The translations under genes and the position numbers were made by a program. The notes under the pieces were generated by a model. That model was given only the letters and a program-made list of their open reading frames with translations. It had not been told where the DNA came from and made no database searches. A DNA stretch of 64,000 bases from NCBI GenBank assembly GCA_029204225.1, contig CM055108.1, positions 5,703,599 through 5,767,598 on the forward strand. Reading direction: 5' to 3'. Shown piece after piece: positions 48,101-59,510 of the stretch. The stretch comes from Diphasiastrum complanatum. Taxonomy: Eukaryota; Streptophyta; Lycopodiopsida; Lycopodiales; Lycopodiaceae. Each line of letters starts with the position of its first letter. The stretch's first letter is position 1.

Positions 48101-51100
48101 CTTGAGTAGCTTTTGATTCCCTTCTATCTTCTCTTCTTAATTCACCTCTCTTCTCTCTGTAAAAAGTGGAGCCTACTCCTACTACTCAGCCTATGTCCCG
48201 TGTTCATGAGGCTACTGTATTTGCCTCTGTCTTAGACCCTGATGCTTTGATGCTGGCTATTAACAGTCTACAGCAACAGATTGTGGATATGCAAGCTAAG
48301 CACAGTTGGGATCAGCAAGATCTCAAAGAATTGATGCAGCTAAGGCAATTGGTGCATCAACCCTTGTTTACTCCTAAAGTTTTTGTTGGGGAAAAGAAGG
48401 ATAGAACCCCGGAGGCGGTCTTGCAATGGCTGGATCGATGGAATTCGCACTTTTCCATGCACGATTCATCCGAGGACAACAAGATCAATCTCGCCGTCAT
48501 GTACCTACGAGGTAAAGCATTTACCTGGTGGCAAGATATAAGGGGTAAGCCTGAAGTTCCTAGGAATTGGGAGGATTTTTGTATGGCCTTTAAGGCGGCC
48601 TTCCTTCCTATTCTTGATGATTTTGAATTTTACCGTCAGTATGCAACGATCCATATGGGGAACCGGCCTGGGGTTACCAAGAGACTACCAACTAGAGGTC
48701 AGGAGGAACCAGCCTCTTACCCTCGAGGATGCTGTTCACTTCGCCAGAATCTATGATTATACTCGTACGATGGCTAAGCCTAAGACTGTTGTTTTGCCCG
48801 ACGTAAAGGGTAAGATGCCTTTCTTTCCAAAGAAATCGAAAGATAAGGCAAAGGAACGGGCTTCAGGTTCAGGGAAATCGAAGAAAAGATCTACCTTGGA
48901 CCAGGAAACCTTCATGAAAGCCTGAGGCGACAATTTGTGCTTTAATTGCATGGAACCAAGTCATGTTGCGAAGGAGTGTCCAAAGAAACGGAAAGCTAAA
49001 GGGGCATCTTTTAAGACGCCAGGTAACTCTAGCATATCTAGTGTTGATCTTTCCTTTGCTGGTAATTCTGTGTGTGAGCATTGTTGTTTTAATACGGCTG
49101 TTTTTGGCCCTCATGACCTCATTCAGATGAAGGGGGTTGTGGGTGGTCAAGCCGTAATTGTTTTATTTGACGATGGTTCCACACATTATTTTATTAACGC
49201 TAATTTGTTGCAGAAGCTAAAGGTGGAAACAAGGCAAAGTGACCACTGATACACAGTGAAGCTGGCAACTGGAGCTGGAGCAGAAAGCCAAGTTTGGGAC
49301 CAGATAGTCCCACGTCTACCAATAGAGATTCAAGCCTATAAGGATAAATTAGACTTTCATATTATGAATCTAGATAGGGTAGATGTTATACTTGGTAAAG
49401 AGTGGTTATATGAAAGGAACGATTCTATGAAGAAAAACTATGTAACACACAGTTTGTCGTTCTTACATAACGGCTCACTCATAGAATTGAATGGAGATGT
49501 TGATATTTCTACTCCGTATATGCTTTCTGCTTTGGAAACTGTTAAATGTATGGATATTGTGGATTGCAGTTCTTATTTATGCTGGTTAAAAGATTTTACT
49601 TACCATGAAGAACGTAGTTTGCAATTTTACAATCTCCAAATGGAATTAATGTCTAATAACCTAAAACAAGAAAATTCGCCAAAAGGTGAAATTTTTAGGA
49701 AACTTAGACAAGAATTTAACGATGTATTTCCGGAGCAGCTTCCCGAGGGTCTTCCCCCCTCTAGGGGTGTTGACCATGGTATTAAACTGATTCTTGGTAG
49801 TTCTCCTACATCATTGTATCCATATAGGATGAGTACTACTGAAGAGGATGAGGTTTATAGGCAACTGCAAAATTATCTAAAGATGGGCCATGTTAGGCCT
49901 AGTAAATCTCCCTGGGGGGCACCTGTGCTCCTTGTTGATAAAAAAGACGGAGGTACTCGTCTTTGTGTGGACTTTAAAAAGTTGAATAAGTTAACGATTA
50001 AAAACCATTATCCTTTGCCGCAAATGGATGAACTGGTTGATCGATTGCATGGTGCAAAGTACTTCACCAAAATCGATTTGAGATCAGGGTATCATCAGAT
50101 TCGCATAAAGACTGAGGATATTGAAAAAAACGGGTTTAGAACTAGGTACGGCCATTATGAGTTTCTGGTTTTACCATTTGGCTTGACAAATGCTCCAACG
50201 ACTTTCCAGCAGATGATGAACGATCTTCTTCGTCCATATCTGGGAAAGTTCATCATAGTCTACTTAGATGATATTCTCATCTATAGTAAGACCTTGGAGG
50301 AACATGAGGAGCATCTCAGAACTGTCTTAAAGTTACTTAGACAGGAGAAGCTTTTTGCCAAGGAGTCCAAATGTGTGTTCTTCCAAAAAAGGTTGTTATA
50401 CCTTGGTCATATTATCTCGGACCATGGGTTGGAAATTGACCCAAATAAAGTCCGACAAGTACGTGAATGGCCTATCCCTAAAACCATCCGGGAGGTTAAG
50501 TCCTATTTGGGCTTTACGGGGTTTTTTCATAGATTCATCTTGAACTATGCATTAATTGCATTGGCCTTGACGAATGTCCTCACAGGGGCTAAAAGAGTTA
50601 GCCGACACAGTAAGTTCAGTCCTCCAGTTACTTGGACTGAAGAGTTGAATCAGAGTTTTGAGAACCTCAAATACTGTGTAACTACAGCGCCTATTCTACA
50701 CATAGTGGATCCTAACAAGCCGTATGTACTTGAAACGGATGCCAGTGACTATGCTATAGGCGTAGTCCTATATCAGGATGGTAGACCGGTAGCTTTTGAA
50801 AGCAAAAAGTTGGACCCTGCTCAAACGCGGTATTCCACCTATGACAAGGAACTTTGCTGTCATTAATGCCCTGAAAGTTTGGAGACATTATTTATATGGC
50901 TCCCAGTTTATTATAGTTACTGATCATCAAGCGTTAAAGTATATTAACGATGCGGTCGACCTTAGGGGTCGTAAGGCCAGATGGTCAGAGATGCTGGTGA
51001 CTCGTGAACCTGCATGGTTGCCACATGTCATGATCCAGGAGTGCACATGGCTTGGAGTCTCTCTCCTTGGAGGTATACAAGGGGAGGAGGACTCATTTGC

Positions 51101-51961
51101 CATCCATTCTGTCTACCTAGGAGGACGTGGATGGAGAGCGTGGTGAATGTCAAAGAAATGAAACACTTGATGGTGACATTCCAGATGTTCTTTCAAATGC
51201 TGAAGCTAGAACAGATGCTCGTTCATTAGCTGTCCATCATGACGTTGGAGAGACTTATGAAACAATCAATGAAGTTGATGATGCCGATGACGAGGATTCA
51301 CAAAGCTTTGAGGACATTAATTTTGTAGTTTAATTGGAAAATAAGACATCACTTGACACTTGCATAAAGATTAAAAAATTTCCTCAAAACTATATAAATT
51401 CAAATGTCTTTATGGTTTTTGAATTGTGTAACATGAAGTTTGGGACTTCATGATTTTATAATGATTGTGTGTTCCTATTTCATTTAAGCCCAATTTAAAT
51501 GTAACATGTATGGCGTTTTAGTTATGTATTTTATATCCACCATATGTTTTGCACATACCAGTATGGCAAAATCCAACATTCCTTCGAGAGTATGGAAGTA
51601 CAGTGGCAACATTGGTTTATTGTATAGACCCTAGCAGAAAACAACGTTGCTTGTAGAATGCAAAGGCCTCACATTTCATACATCCATGTAACTAAGAATG
51701 CCATCAATTGCAACAATAGAAAAGTTACATCTATTTCCAAAAAAACGACCGTGTCATAACTGTGAAGTAATATGAGTATGATCCTAATTGACATTAGAAC
51801 TCTCGGGAAGGAATTTGACTGTGAAAGCCGGCCCACTGATTATATCTGGTAAAAGAGTTGTGATTTAGCATACCTTTACGAACTTGCAAACCCTTGCCAT
51901 GTCGATTGGCGACTAAGTTCTTTTTCTGTTGACCTTTGAACAAGTTTCCCTTCTGCGTCAT
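45131..51961 (-). CDS. DUF2462 family protein (Leydig cell tumour 10 kDa-like), 3 coding exons
   Basis: The coding exons are 51874-51961, 45897-45949 and 45131-45289 (minus strand). All junctions have GT donors and AG acceptors, and phases join exactly (first junction splits a Gly codon 1/2, second is phase 0). Total 300 nt, 99 residues plus TAA. The N-terminus MTQKGNLFKGQQKK, the NRHGK and VRKGK boxes, and the C-terminal half (EVSKFINQANEVKAATLACK) match plant DUF2462 proteins as I remember them. The protein is small and strongly basic, possibly nuclear or nucleolar; its molecular role is not established. Intron 1 is 5,924 bp and contains a gypsy retroelement in antisense orientation; intron 2 is 607 bp. 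The coding sequence shows no damage, unlike everything around it. Confidence 0.85.
45950..46824. other. Intron 1 sequence left of the gypsy element
   Basis: AT-rich intronic sequence without domain. The frame 46007-46267 (+) has no recognisable motif and is not called. Confidence 0.5.
46825..47272 (+). repeat. 5' LTR of gypsy element K (448 bp)
   Basis: Begins TGTTAGGGACCCAACC and ends GATTGTAACA, with TGTTA/TAACA as perfect 5-bp inverted ends. A primer site follows two bases later. The internal part 46902-47049 recurs at 50996-51141. Confidence 0.85.
47275..47287 (+). other. Primer-binding site, element K
   Basis: TGGTATCAGAGCC follows the LTR after a TA spacer. It is of the initiator-Met type. 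Confidence 0.9.
48166..49000 (+). pseudogene. Gypsy element K gag with zinc knuckle
   Basis: Gag starts around 48166 (no ATG is certain; the frame opens with GTG/GAG after the leader) and shows VLQWLDRWNSHF, LAVMYLRGKAFTWWQDIRGK and WEDFCMAFKAAFLP, the Retrotrans_gag core. A frameshift near 48670 moves to the frame of 48614-48925 (YQLEVRRNQPLTLEDAVHFA). A basic linker and the knuckle CFNCMEPSHVAKEC (C-X2-C-X4-H-X4-C, intact) at about 48936-48980 follow, after a stop at 48923-48925. Gag forms the particle shell. Confidence 0.9.
49001..49249 (+). pseudogene. Gypsy element K protease
   Basis: The frame after the knuckle contains GGQAVIVLFDDGSTHYFINANLLQKL. The retropepsin triad, usually D-S-G, reads D-D-G here. 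The frame stops at 49247, and the downstream protease part (VILGKEWLYE) is in the next frame. Confidence 0.8.
49256..50866 (+). pseudogene. Gypsy element K reverse transcriptase and RNase H start
   Basis: A 536-codon open frame. Residues 40-60 are the protease tail (VDVILGKEWLYE). RT runs from about residue 180: SPWGAPVLLVDKKDGGTRLC, FTKIDLRSGYHQIRI, FLVLPFGLTNAPTTFQQMMN and the catalytic YLDDILIYS, then YLGHIISDHGLEIDP and KSYLGFTGFFHRFI. RNase H starts at about residue 490 (YVLETDASDYAIGVVLYQ, RYSTYDKEL). A one-base frameshift then truncates it. RT motifs are all intact, but the element as a whole is defective. It is antisense to the host gene whose intron it occupies. Confidence 0.92.
50857..50995 (+). 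pseudogene. Gypsy element K RNase H, C-terminal part
   Basis: In the +1-shifted frame: NALKVWRHYLYGSQFIIVTD, HQALKYIND, RKARWSEML, the standard gypsy RNase H end. It stops at LTR-derived sequence, so the tether, integrase and polypurine tract are deleted. Confidence 0.85.
50996..51141 (+). repeat. Internal LTR fragment of gypsy element K
   Basis: Near-identical to 46902-47049 of the 5' LTR, starting GGTGACTCGTGAACCT and ending GGAGAGCGTG. Both the first 77 bases and the last 220 or so bases of the LTR are missing. The deletion therefore fused RNase H to the middle of the 3' LTR, and a second break removed the LTR end. Confidence 0.9.
51142..51333 (+). other. Unassigned short frame in intron 1
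   Basis: The frame continuing from the LTR fragment (51127-51333, +) encodes an acidic tail (NEVDDADDEDSQSFEDINF) ending TAA. It could be the C-terminus of a coding sequence captured next to the element, for example a transposase, but no domain is recognised. Confidence 0.3.
51334..51873. other. Intron 1 sequence right of the gypsy element
   Basis: AT-rich, no motif. Ends at the exon 1 donor (GTATGC on the minus strand, 51868-51873). Confidence 0.5.
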
Positions 51962-52400
51962 CTTCAACCAATGATAACGAATACAATATGTGGCAGTGCT
52001 GGGAGTGTCTTCAAATACCTGGAGTCCCGTTGCTACACCAGAAATTTCTTGACAATGTAACCTGCATCAGAAGAAAAAAAGAAGTAAGCGCCATCACTTG
52101 GCAGGATATCCTAATAATCCCTATAGAAACAGGCAAATCAGCTAGAAGTTATAATTTCAACCCTACTGCCCAAATTATTAACGAACCCAAGCATACCCGA
52201 TCTGAACCGTCGCGACCCCTTGATAGGTTTTCCAAATCAATCAGAATCAGCCTGTATAGTAGCTGACTTTGTAGGCAACATCCGAGACGGAAGCTCAGCT
52301 CAACAGAAGCAATATTAGAAACAAACCCTAATTCCCAGACCGCATGAAAAATGGAACATAACAAAAGAGAGGGAAGGGCAAACAGTGAAGTTGAGAAAAT
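51962..52400 (-). promoter_or_regulatory. 5' UTR with a probable UTR intron, DUF2462 gene
   Basis: Upstream of the ATG on the minus strand, 51962-52061 is a plausible UTR exon preceded by an AG acceptor (TCTGATGCAG). A GT donor (GG|GTATGC) at 52196 would close a first UTR exon from about 52197 to 52360, which includes TTAGGGTTTGTTTC, a sequence common in plant ribosomal and translation-gene leaders. The UTR intron would be 135 bp. No TATA box is assigned. Confidence 0.5.
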
Positions 52401-53391
52401 TCACGACTTAGGGAGACACACTAGTGTTCAGTTTTGTGTGTGAGTTTGATTTCTCTGCCCTTTTCTTTTTTGTGTGCCTTGGCAATTGAGATTGACCTAC
52501 AAAGATCATCTCTCTTTAGATTTGGTAAGTGTAAATGGATCACTACATTGATTGGCTCATTTGAATTCTCGTCAAGTTATCCTTGGAAGCTCAATTTGTC
52601 AAGCAATACAAGAGTAATAATTATCCCTGCTTTTATTAAAACTGATGGGAAAACCCATGATCAAACAAGAAGATTAAAGTATTTAAAATAAAACAAGAAG
52701 ATTAGTATCGAAAGTATTCTCTCTTGTATTTAATACAAGAGAGAGAATGGAAAAACCTTAGATCCCTAATGTTAAGATGTGATTAAACAAAGTTGTAGGT
52801 GAGGGCATATTCACACTAGGGTTTGCAAGTTCGTATGGACACCTTTTACAACTTTTCTTTTTTGTGCTTTGTTAAGTGAGTGATTCGCACATGACCCCCT
52901 CTCTTTTGGACTTTAATTATAAGTATAGATGGCCCACTACATTGAGTGGTCTATTTACATGCTTGCCACACCATTGGTCCAATTTCTTTAAGCTATTTTT
53001 AACAACTCAACTTGTCCGGCAATGACCTCGGGTTTGAAAGAACTACCTTAAGTTGCCTCTACATGACAAAGGCCATGTGTGATCTCATGCGTCGTCACAT
53101 GGTGGAAATCCCAACTAAGTCTAGAGAAGGTGGGATGCCTTTTTTTTACCTTTGGACCAATGAAAAAGTCGATTTTTGAATAAAGAACTTGTTAGGCACT
53201 TAAGTCAAAAATCTAGTTTCAAGAATGAAAAGGTTTAGCAACACACTTAATATGACTTGTCATCAATCTCTATTTGCCAAAAGGGTTTGTGAGGTTTCAA
53301 TTCACAATGAAAGATGCCCTTTTTTCCCCAACCACTTGCTTTCTTTTCCAAATGCTCGTCTTCTTTTCCAAACACTCGCCAGCTATAATAA
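52401..53391. other. No gene recognised
   Basis: Two diverged related blocks (about 52460-52560 and 52850-52955, both with CTTTTCTTTTTTGTG and CACTACATTGA) suggest an old local duplication. Otherwise nothing can be supported. Confidence 0.45.
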
Positions 53392-53972
53392 TGAAGGGGA
53401 TGAACTAGAATAATTCGCGAAACTGTCGCGACGATCCTCTTAATTTCTCGGATGGAGTTCAAATGCAATCGCTGGACACTGCCAGCTGAATCACTCCTCT
53501 AGTCCTCCAGAGTGTAGTCAGGCACTCCTAATCTACGTTCTTAAATTTAATGCAACATTCAACATAGTTTCAACCAAGATGCGGAATTCAAATTGAACAA
53601 GAAAGAACCCAAACATACGATTAACAGCAGAAGCATTTGCATTCAAGATCAAACACAACACAAATTGACATGTGCGCAAAGGCTATGATATCATCTATTA
53701 ATTTTTCTTCTTTGATTCTTCAGGCACTGCATGCAAAGCCACGCAGTGCGTTGGCGACTACCGTGCTTACTTACACTGCGTGTGTATCCTGTTGATCTAT
53801 ATGTCAAGTATCATCCAGTAAGTATAGTCGCTCTATGTAAATCTAAGATTAGAGTGATTAAGCATCTACAACTAATCAGGGAATTACAAGAGTGGCAGAT
53901 TAGCCACGACCTAGAATGTATCTGCTGACGTCATACCATCAGATCATATATCTGTACTTTTGGGTACTTGTA
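53392..53972 (-). repeat. 3' LTR of copia element J
   Basis: Matches 55318-56053 in the same orientation with scattered differences. The end reads CCCCTTCA on the minus strand. It lacks the roughly 150-bp block at 55690-55840 present in the other LTR. The right border (about 53972) is where similarity ends. Confidence 0.85.
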
Positions 53973-54430
53973 AGAACGTCTTCGAGTCGTCTGTCTCTGC
54001 CATTTGTGTTGAGCCATAGTGAACCAATACCGTTCACTTGATGTCTAGATCCATCTCCAAGAACTATGAATTTAGAGAGATCTGCAGTTTTGAAATCAGA
54101 CATTATTCGTCTTCATGTCACGAAGTGTGAGGTGGCTCCTGAATCTAGGATCATCTCATGTGTGTCAAACGTTGATGTTGCACACATATCTTCACAGATG
54201 TAGACAGTCGAACAATTTCTGTTCGTTCTTTCTACGCCCAGCTTCGAGCTCTCGGGCTCTTCGACATAGGATGAACTATTTCTGTTCTCCTGTCTATTCT
54301 GTGCTGACTTGTTTCTTGGGTTCTGGCAGCAATCCATGGCTATGTGACTCTTCTTGTGGAAATGGAGACACTCAATCTTGGGATTGAGCCAGCAGGTATC
54401 TACTGTATGCCCGTCTCTTCTGCATCTCAC
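53973..54430 (-). pseudogene. Copia element J zinc knuckles and protease, joined to 3' LTR
   Basis: On the minus strand: a first knuckle CRRDGHTVDTC, a second CLHFHKKSHIAMDC (its second Cys replaced by Phe), a Ser/Asn-rich spacer, then MILDSGATSHFVT with an intact D-S-G. After a stop come SDFKTADLSKFIVLGDGS and GIGSLWLNTN, then RRLEDVL, exactly where the LTR begins. The remainder of protease, INT, RT and RNase H is missing. Confidence 0.85.
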
Positions 54431-55201
54431 AGAAATCTTCTTGTCAGCACCTTGTTGTTTCGACCTCCCTTTGGTCTTCCAGTTGCTCTTGTTGGTCCCC
54501 TCTGCTTGCTGGTCACGATCCCGCCTCTAATTCGACTCCCTCTGAGGCTTAAATTGTTTCTTGGATTTTTCTTTGTTGCCGTAGAGGGCCTGGCCAGAAC
54601 CATCTTTGTGATCAAGATGTTCTCTGGCCTCGAATTCCTCTTGAATCTCGACAATCGCCTTTTCAAGGTTCATGGTAGGATCTTTCGCGAGCAGGGTCCT
54701 GGTTGTCTGGAATGATCTAGGTAAGGATCCAAATAGGTATGTGAGCTGCTTCTCAACTAATACAGTGTTCTCTGCTCCAGAGTTATGTAGTGATAGAAAC
54801 ATATCCTTCATCTTTCTCACGAAGGAGGTGAGGTCTTTTACATCCCACTGCAAATTCGTCAACTGATCTTCCAGCATCATGATTTGACTTCTTGATTTCG
54901 TCTGAAATCTGGTGAGTAATGCATCCTACATCTCCTTAGCTTTGGAGAGTGTTGTCAGGTCAAGTGTGAGGCTATCTTCGATGGAAGATGATAGCAAGGC
55001 TACTGCCTTGTCGTTTTTCTCCCTCCATTCGCGTAGCTCCTTGCTTGTTATCGTAGGCATTTCTTCTGTGCCATCCACCCAAGGGAATAGTTCTTCGCCC
55101 TTGAGAATCAAGGATGTCTTAACTTTCCAGACTAGAAAGTTAGATCCTGAAGAATCGAGTATTGTGCAAATCTTGCTCTGCATGTTGTTGATTGAAGCCA
55201 T
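54431..55201 (-). pseudogene. Copia element J gag
   Basis: ATG at 55201 on the minus strand. The gag reads LDSSGSNFLVWKVKTSLIL, LREWREKNDKAVALLSSSI and LTLDLTTLSKAKEM, then after a break LTNLQWDVKDLTSFVRKMKD, FGSLPRSFQTTRTLL and AIVEIQEEFEARE. It is split into at least three frames. It is the same family as the gag fragment H at 59.2 kb. Confidence 0.85.
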
Positions 55202-55300
55202 TGCTTCTTAAAGTATGTTCCCTTATTGATGGTTGTTTGGTTGAATGCTTGGCCTCCTGATCTGCTAGCTTCTTGACTATGTCAAAATATGACAAGATGA

Positions 55301-55317
55301 CCGAGCTCTGATACCAC
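55301..55317 (-). other. Primer-binding site, element J
   Basis: The reverse complement reads GTGGTATCAGAGCTCGG, directly after the LTR end TTCA. Confidence 0.9.
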
Positions 55318-56053
55318 TGAAGGGGATGAACTAGAATAATTCGTGAAACAGTCACGAAACTGTCGCGACAATCCTCTTAATTTTTCGGATGGAGTGCAGA
55401 TGTGATCGCTAGACACTACCAGCTGAATCACTCCTACAGTCCTCCAGAGTGTAGTCAGGCACTCCTGATCTATGTTCTTAAATTTAATGCAGCATTCAAC
55501 ATAGTTTCAACCAAGATGCGGAATTCAAAATGAACAAGAAAGAACTCAGACATACAATTAATAGCAGAAGCATTTGCATTTGAGATCAAACACAACACAA
55601 ATTGACATGTGCGCAAAGGCTACGATATCATCTATTGATTTTTCTTCTCTGATGCTTCAGGAACTGCATGCAAATCCACACAATGCATTGGCGTGGGAGA
55701 AACACAATTCTCTCACAAGTAATCGTCTTGCTTTACTAGCAGACAATTGGATCTCTATGGATCTTGATCACAGAGCTCGTCTCGCACGCAGGCGGACTTA
55801 TTGTCTGTATTTCATCTTCATTGCTTACTAGCATCAGACTACTGTGCTTACTTACATTGTGTGTGTATCATGTTGATCTATATGTCAAGTATCATCCAGG
55901 AAGTATAGTCGCTCTATGTAAATCTAAAATTAGAGTGATTAAGCATCTACAACTAGTCAGAGAATTACAAGAGTGACAGATTAGCCATGACCTAAAATGT
56001 ATCTACTGACGTCATACCACCTGATCAGACATCTGTACTTCTAGGTACTTGTA
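55318..56053 (-). repeat. 5' LTR of copia element J
   Basis: Partner of 53392-53972. It carries an additional block of about 150 bp (55690-55840), so either this LTR gained an insertion or the other lost one. Confidence 0.85.
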
Positions 56054-56209
56054 TGATCTTGCTGGTACTCTTTGGAGCGTGAGGGCAAAATGAGTTTCGC
56101 GACATTTTTCGTGTCGCGTCGTTGGTTTCGTTTCCACCGTTGGTTCCGTTTAGCTCGTCTGCCTTTCTCTTGTACTGGACCGCAAAGGAATCTTGTGCCA
56201 GACTGCAAA

Positions 56210-56375
56210 AGATTCTCGTTCGTGAGTCTTTCGTGTTCGCAAACCGTTCGTGATCGTCTCCCTTGACTTTCGTGTTCACGAACCGTTCGTCTTCATTTCC
56301 GTTGACTTTCGTGTTCGCGAAACTTTTCGTGTTTCGTGTCTCTTGACTTTCGTGTTCACAAACATCTTCGTCCAG
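56210..56375. repeat. Minisatellite with TTGACTTTCGTGTTC box
   Basis: Boxes of (C/G)TTGACTTTCGTGTTC(A/G)CGAA recur at about 56261, 56302 and 56345, with diverged upstream copies (CTTTCGTGTTCGCAAACC) near 56227. The period is about 40 bp. A minus-strand ORF through it (repeated FANTKV.G) reflects the repeat only. Confidence 0.75.
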
Positions 56376-56473
56376 TTGAGGGTTGAAAGCTAGCAAGGTT
56401 TTGTAGTTAGAAACATTTCATTTCTTCAAATAATACTCTCTCACTACTTCAAACAATCACCCAAAAAAAATCT

Positions 56474-57238
<765 letters not shown>

Positions 57239-57264
57239 GTGTGTGTGTGTGTGTGTGTGTGTGT
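57239..57264. repeat. (GT)n microsatellite
   Basis: 13 GT units immediately before the LTR of element G. Confidence 0.9.
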
Positions 57265-57266
57265 TG

Positions 57267-57935
57267 TGTTAGAATTTAGCAATTTTCACATGGTTTTTGA
57301 TGAATATTAGACATCTATGTGGATCCACATGTGTGAGGACCTGTCCACACGTGTGAAATGACACTTGTAATATTCAGATGCATTTTGATTAGCTTTTATT
57401 TGAGTCTAATATGACATCTCCTAAATTATAGGAGCTAGGTCCTAGATTGTAGGAATCTAGAAGGTCAACACAAACCACCAATGGATGATGTGGCAAAATT
57501 GATAGATCTTATCCAAAGTGGATATGGATAAGTACAATGAGCTGTCCTACACATGTTGGATGCAGCTTAGAGAGAGATTATGGTGATTTTGTACTTGATC
57601 CATGATGGATCCATTTTTGAGCTAATGATGAGAAATCTTGGCTTGTGTAGCTATCATTGTGTTTTGACTCTCTTAAGCACTTCCTTTGTGGATGAATGCT
57701 TTGTAAATGATAATTAAACTATTTCTATGTTATCAGGTCGTACAGTAGCTGTACTTCACAAGTGTGAAGCCGTGGATCATCTTTTTTTTATTGTTCTTGC
57801 TTGGAATCACAAAGATTGTCAAGTAGAAGCTAGATTTGGAAACTAGTCTTGATATAGATCAAGATCCCAAACTACCAATCAGTCTTTGTGATCATTTGTA
57901 GATCAATTTCAGTCCATAAACTCTGAAATTTGTCA
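57267..57935 (+). repeat. Putative 5' LTR of copia element G (669 bp)
   Basis: Begins TGTTAGAATTTAGC after a GT tract and ends GAAATTTGTCA immediately before a primer site. No second copy is in the window, so the start is inferred from TG and the end is firm. Confidence 0.6.
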
Positions 57936-57948
57936 TGGTATTAGAGCC
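57936..57948 (+). other. Primer-binding site, element G (variant)
   Basis: TGGTATTAGAGCC, one base from the usual TGGTATCAGAGCC. It is followed by a non-coding leader of about 580 bp to the gag ATG. Confidence 0.8.
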
Positions 57949-58527
57949 AAGTCAAAGATCTTAGTTGATGATCCAGAAATCTTCATTTTGGTAAAAGCAT
58001 TGGTGCTAGAGTCACTTTGAAGGAGGGCGACCTTTTCTAATAGTTTACTTGTGATGTTGAGTTCAGATTAGTGTGTAAAGTTCAAATGTACTTCTCACAC
58101 ATGTGAGAGGCTGCTGGAGTTGTACTTTCACCAAAACTTTGTGTTTTTTCAATATTTGAGCTTCAAACAAGTTGTGTAGAGTGAAACTAGTGATGTGCTT
58201 ATGAAAAACCATTGTTTCCATTAAAGATTTGATGAGTAAATGGTGTTAGAATCTTATTAAACCTACAAATCCTTGTGAGAGAGTTTGAGGCTTATGTTTT
58301 TAGTTCAAGAGTGAAACTAAAACCAATCCTAAACACCATAGGAAGGCATTGGCACTTCCAAAAGTCAAATCCTAGGTTCTAAGTGAATAGATTGTGTAGA
58401 ATACACTTTCCCAAATCTTTTTGAGCTCAAGATCATTATAGATCTTGCTTCTTGAGTCTAGTGAGATTCAAGAGAGTAGAGGGAGAGCCTTTGAATAGTA
58501 CATTTGTTGTACTTGTTACTAGATAGA

Positions 58528-59208
58528 ATGGGTTCAATTGGAGCCTATCTTCTTGAGGCTAGTGAAAGGCTAAATTTTAATAATTATTCAACTTGGAAAG
58601 TAAGAATGGAGTCACTACTTGTGCTCCAAGATATGTTTGATCTTGTCATAGGAGAGGAAGAAGAACCTCAAACAGGGCAAGATCAAGTGAGGTACAAAAA
58701 GAGAGCTAGACTAGCATTACATTGTTTGAAAATGAATGTTAGTAATGAACTTCTAAAGGAAGTAGCATCTTGTACCTCGGCCAAGGAGGCATGGAACTAC
58801 CTCAAAGGGATTTATGAATCCAAAAATACCTCTAGAGTGCTTATGATTAGAAACAAAGTTCTTCAAAGCATTAGAGGGAGTGATGAGAGTGCTCAAGAGT
58901 ATGTCTTAAGAATAAAATCTCTCAACAAAGAACTTTCCATCATTAGTGAGGGTATTCATGATGATGAACTTGTTCAAATCATTTTGAATGGTCTTGGAGA
59001 TGAGTTCTCCAATCTTGTACAAAGCTTTGCTATTCAAGATGCACTACCTTCCATTGACAAGCTCCATAGTGTGCTTGTGGCCGCGGAGAGTAGGATCCTT
59101 CATGTCAAGCAAAGGATTGGATCCTTAAAGTTGCATGATGGTGATGAGAAGGCCAACTTCTCAAGCAAGGGAAAGGCAAAGTCAAAGAAGAAAGGAGACC
59201 AAGAATGA
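58528..59208 (+). pseudogene. Copia element G gag, open but truncated
   Basis: The ATG at 58528 opens an undamaged 226-codon frame: LNFNNYSTWKVRMESLL, RARLALHCLKMNVSNELLKE, AWNYLKGIYESKNTSRVL and YVLRIKSLNKELSIIS, then DELVQIILNGLGDEF and a Lys/Ser-rich C-terminus (KGKAKSKKKGDQE). This is the UBN2-type gag of the C family. The zinc knuckle and all of pol are missing: at about 59209 the sequence switches to gag of another copia family. The frame is intact, but I count it as part of a dead element. Confidence 0.85.
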
Positions 59209-59510
59209 TGATCAACTGCATGGTACTTGAAGCAGATGGATCAAACTTTCTTTCTTGGAAAGTGAAGACATTGCTAATCATGAGAGGAGAAGTGTTATGG
59301 TCGTGGGTTGATGGGCACCGACAGCCAACAGAGGCAAAGATCTTCGAGAGTGGAAAGAGAAGAATGACAAAGCAATAGTTGTCATCTCCTCTTCCATCGA
59401 AGACAGCATTACCCTTGACCTCGCATCAATCTCTAATGCTAGAGAGATGTGGGATACACTCATCAGCAGATTTCAGACCAAGTTTCGGTCTAAAGGATTT
59501 GGAAACAATA
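59209..59510 (+). pseudogene. Copia gag fragment H, fused behind element G
   Basis: Immediately after the G gag stop, the plus strand reads EADGSNFLSWKVKTLLIMRG, then after a frameshift LREWKEKNDKAIVVISSSIEDSI and NAREMWDTLISRFQTKF. This is the same family as the gag of element J (55.2-54.9 kb, minus). Only the N-terminal half remains. Confidence 0.8.
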
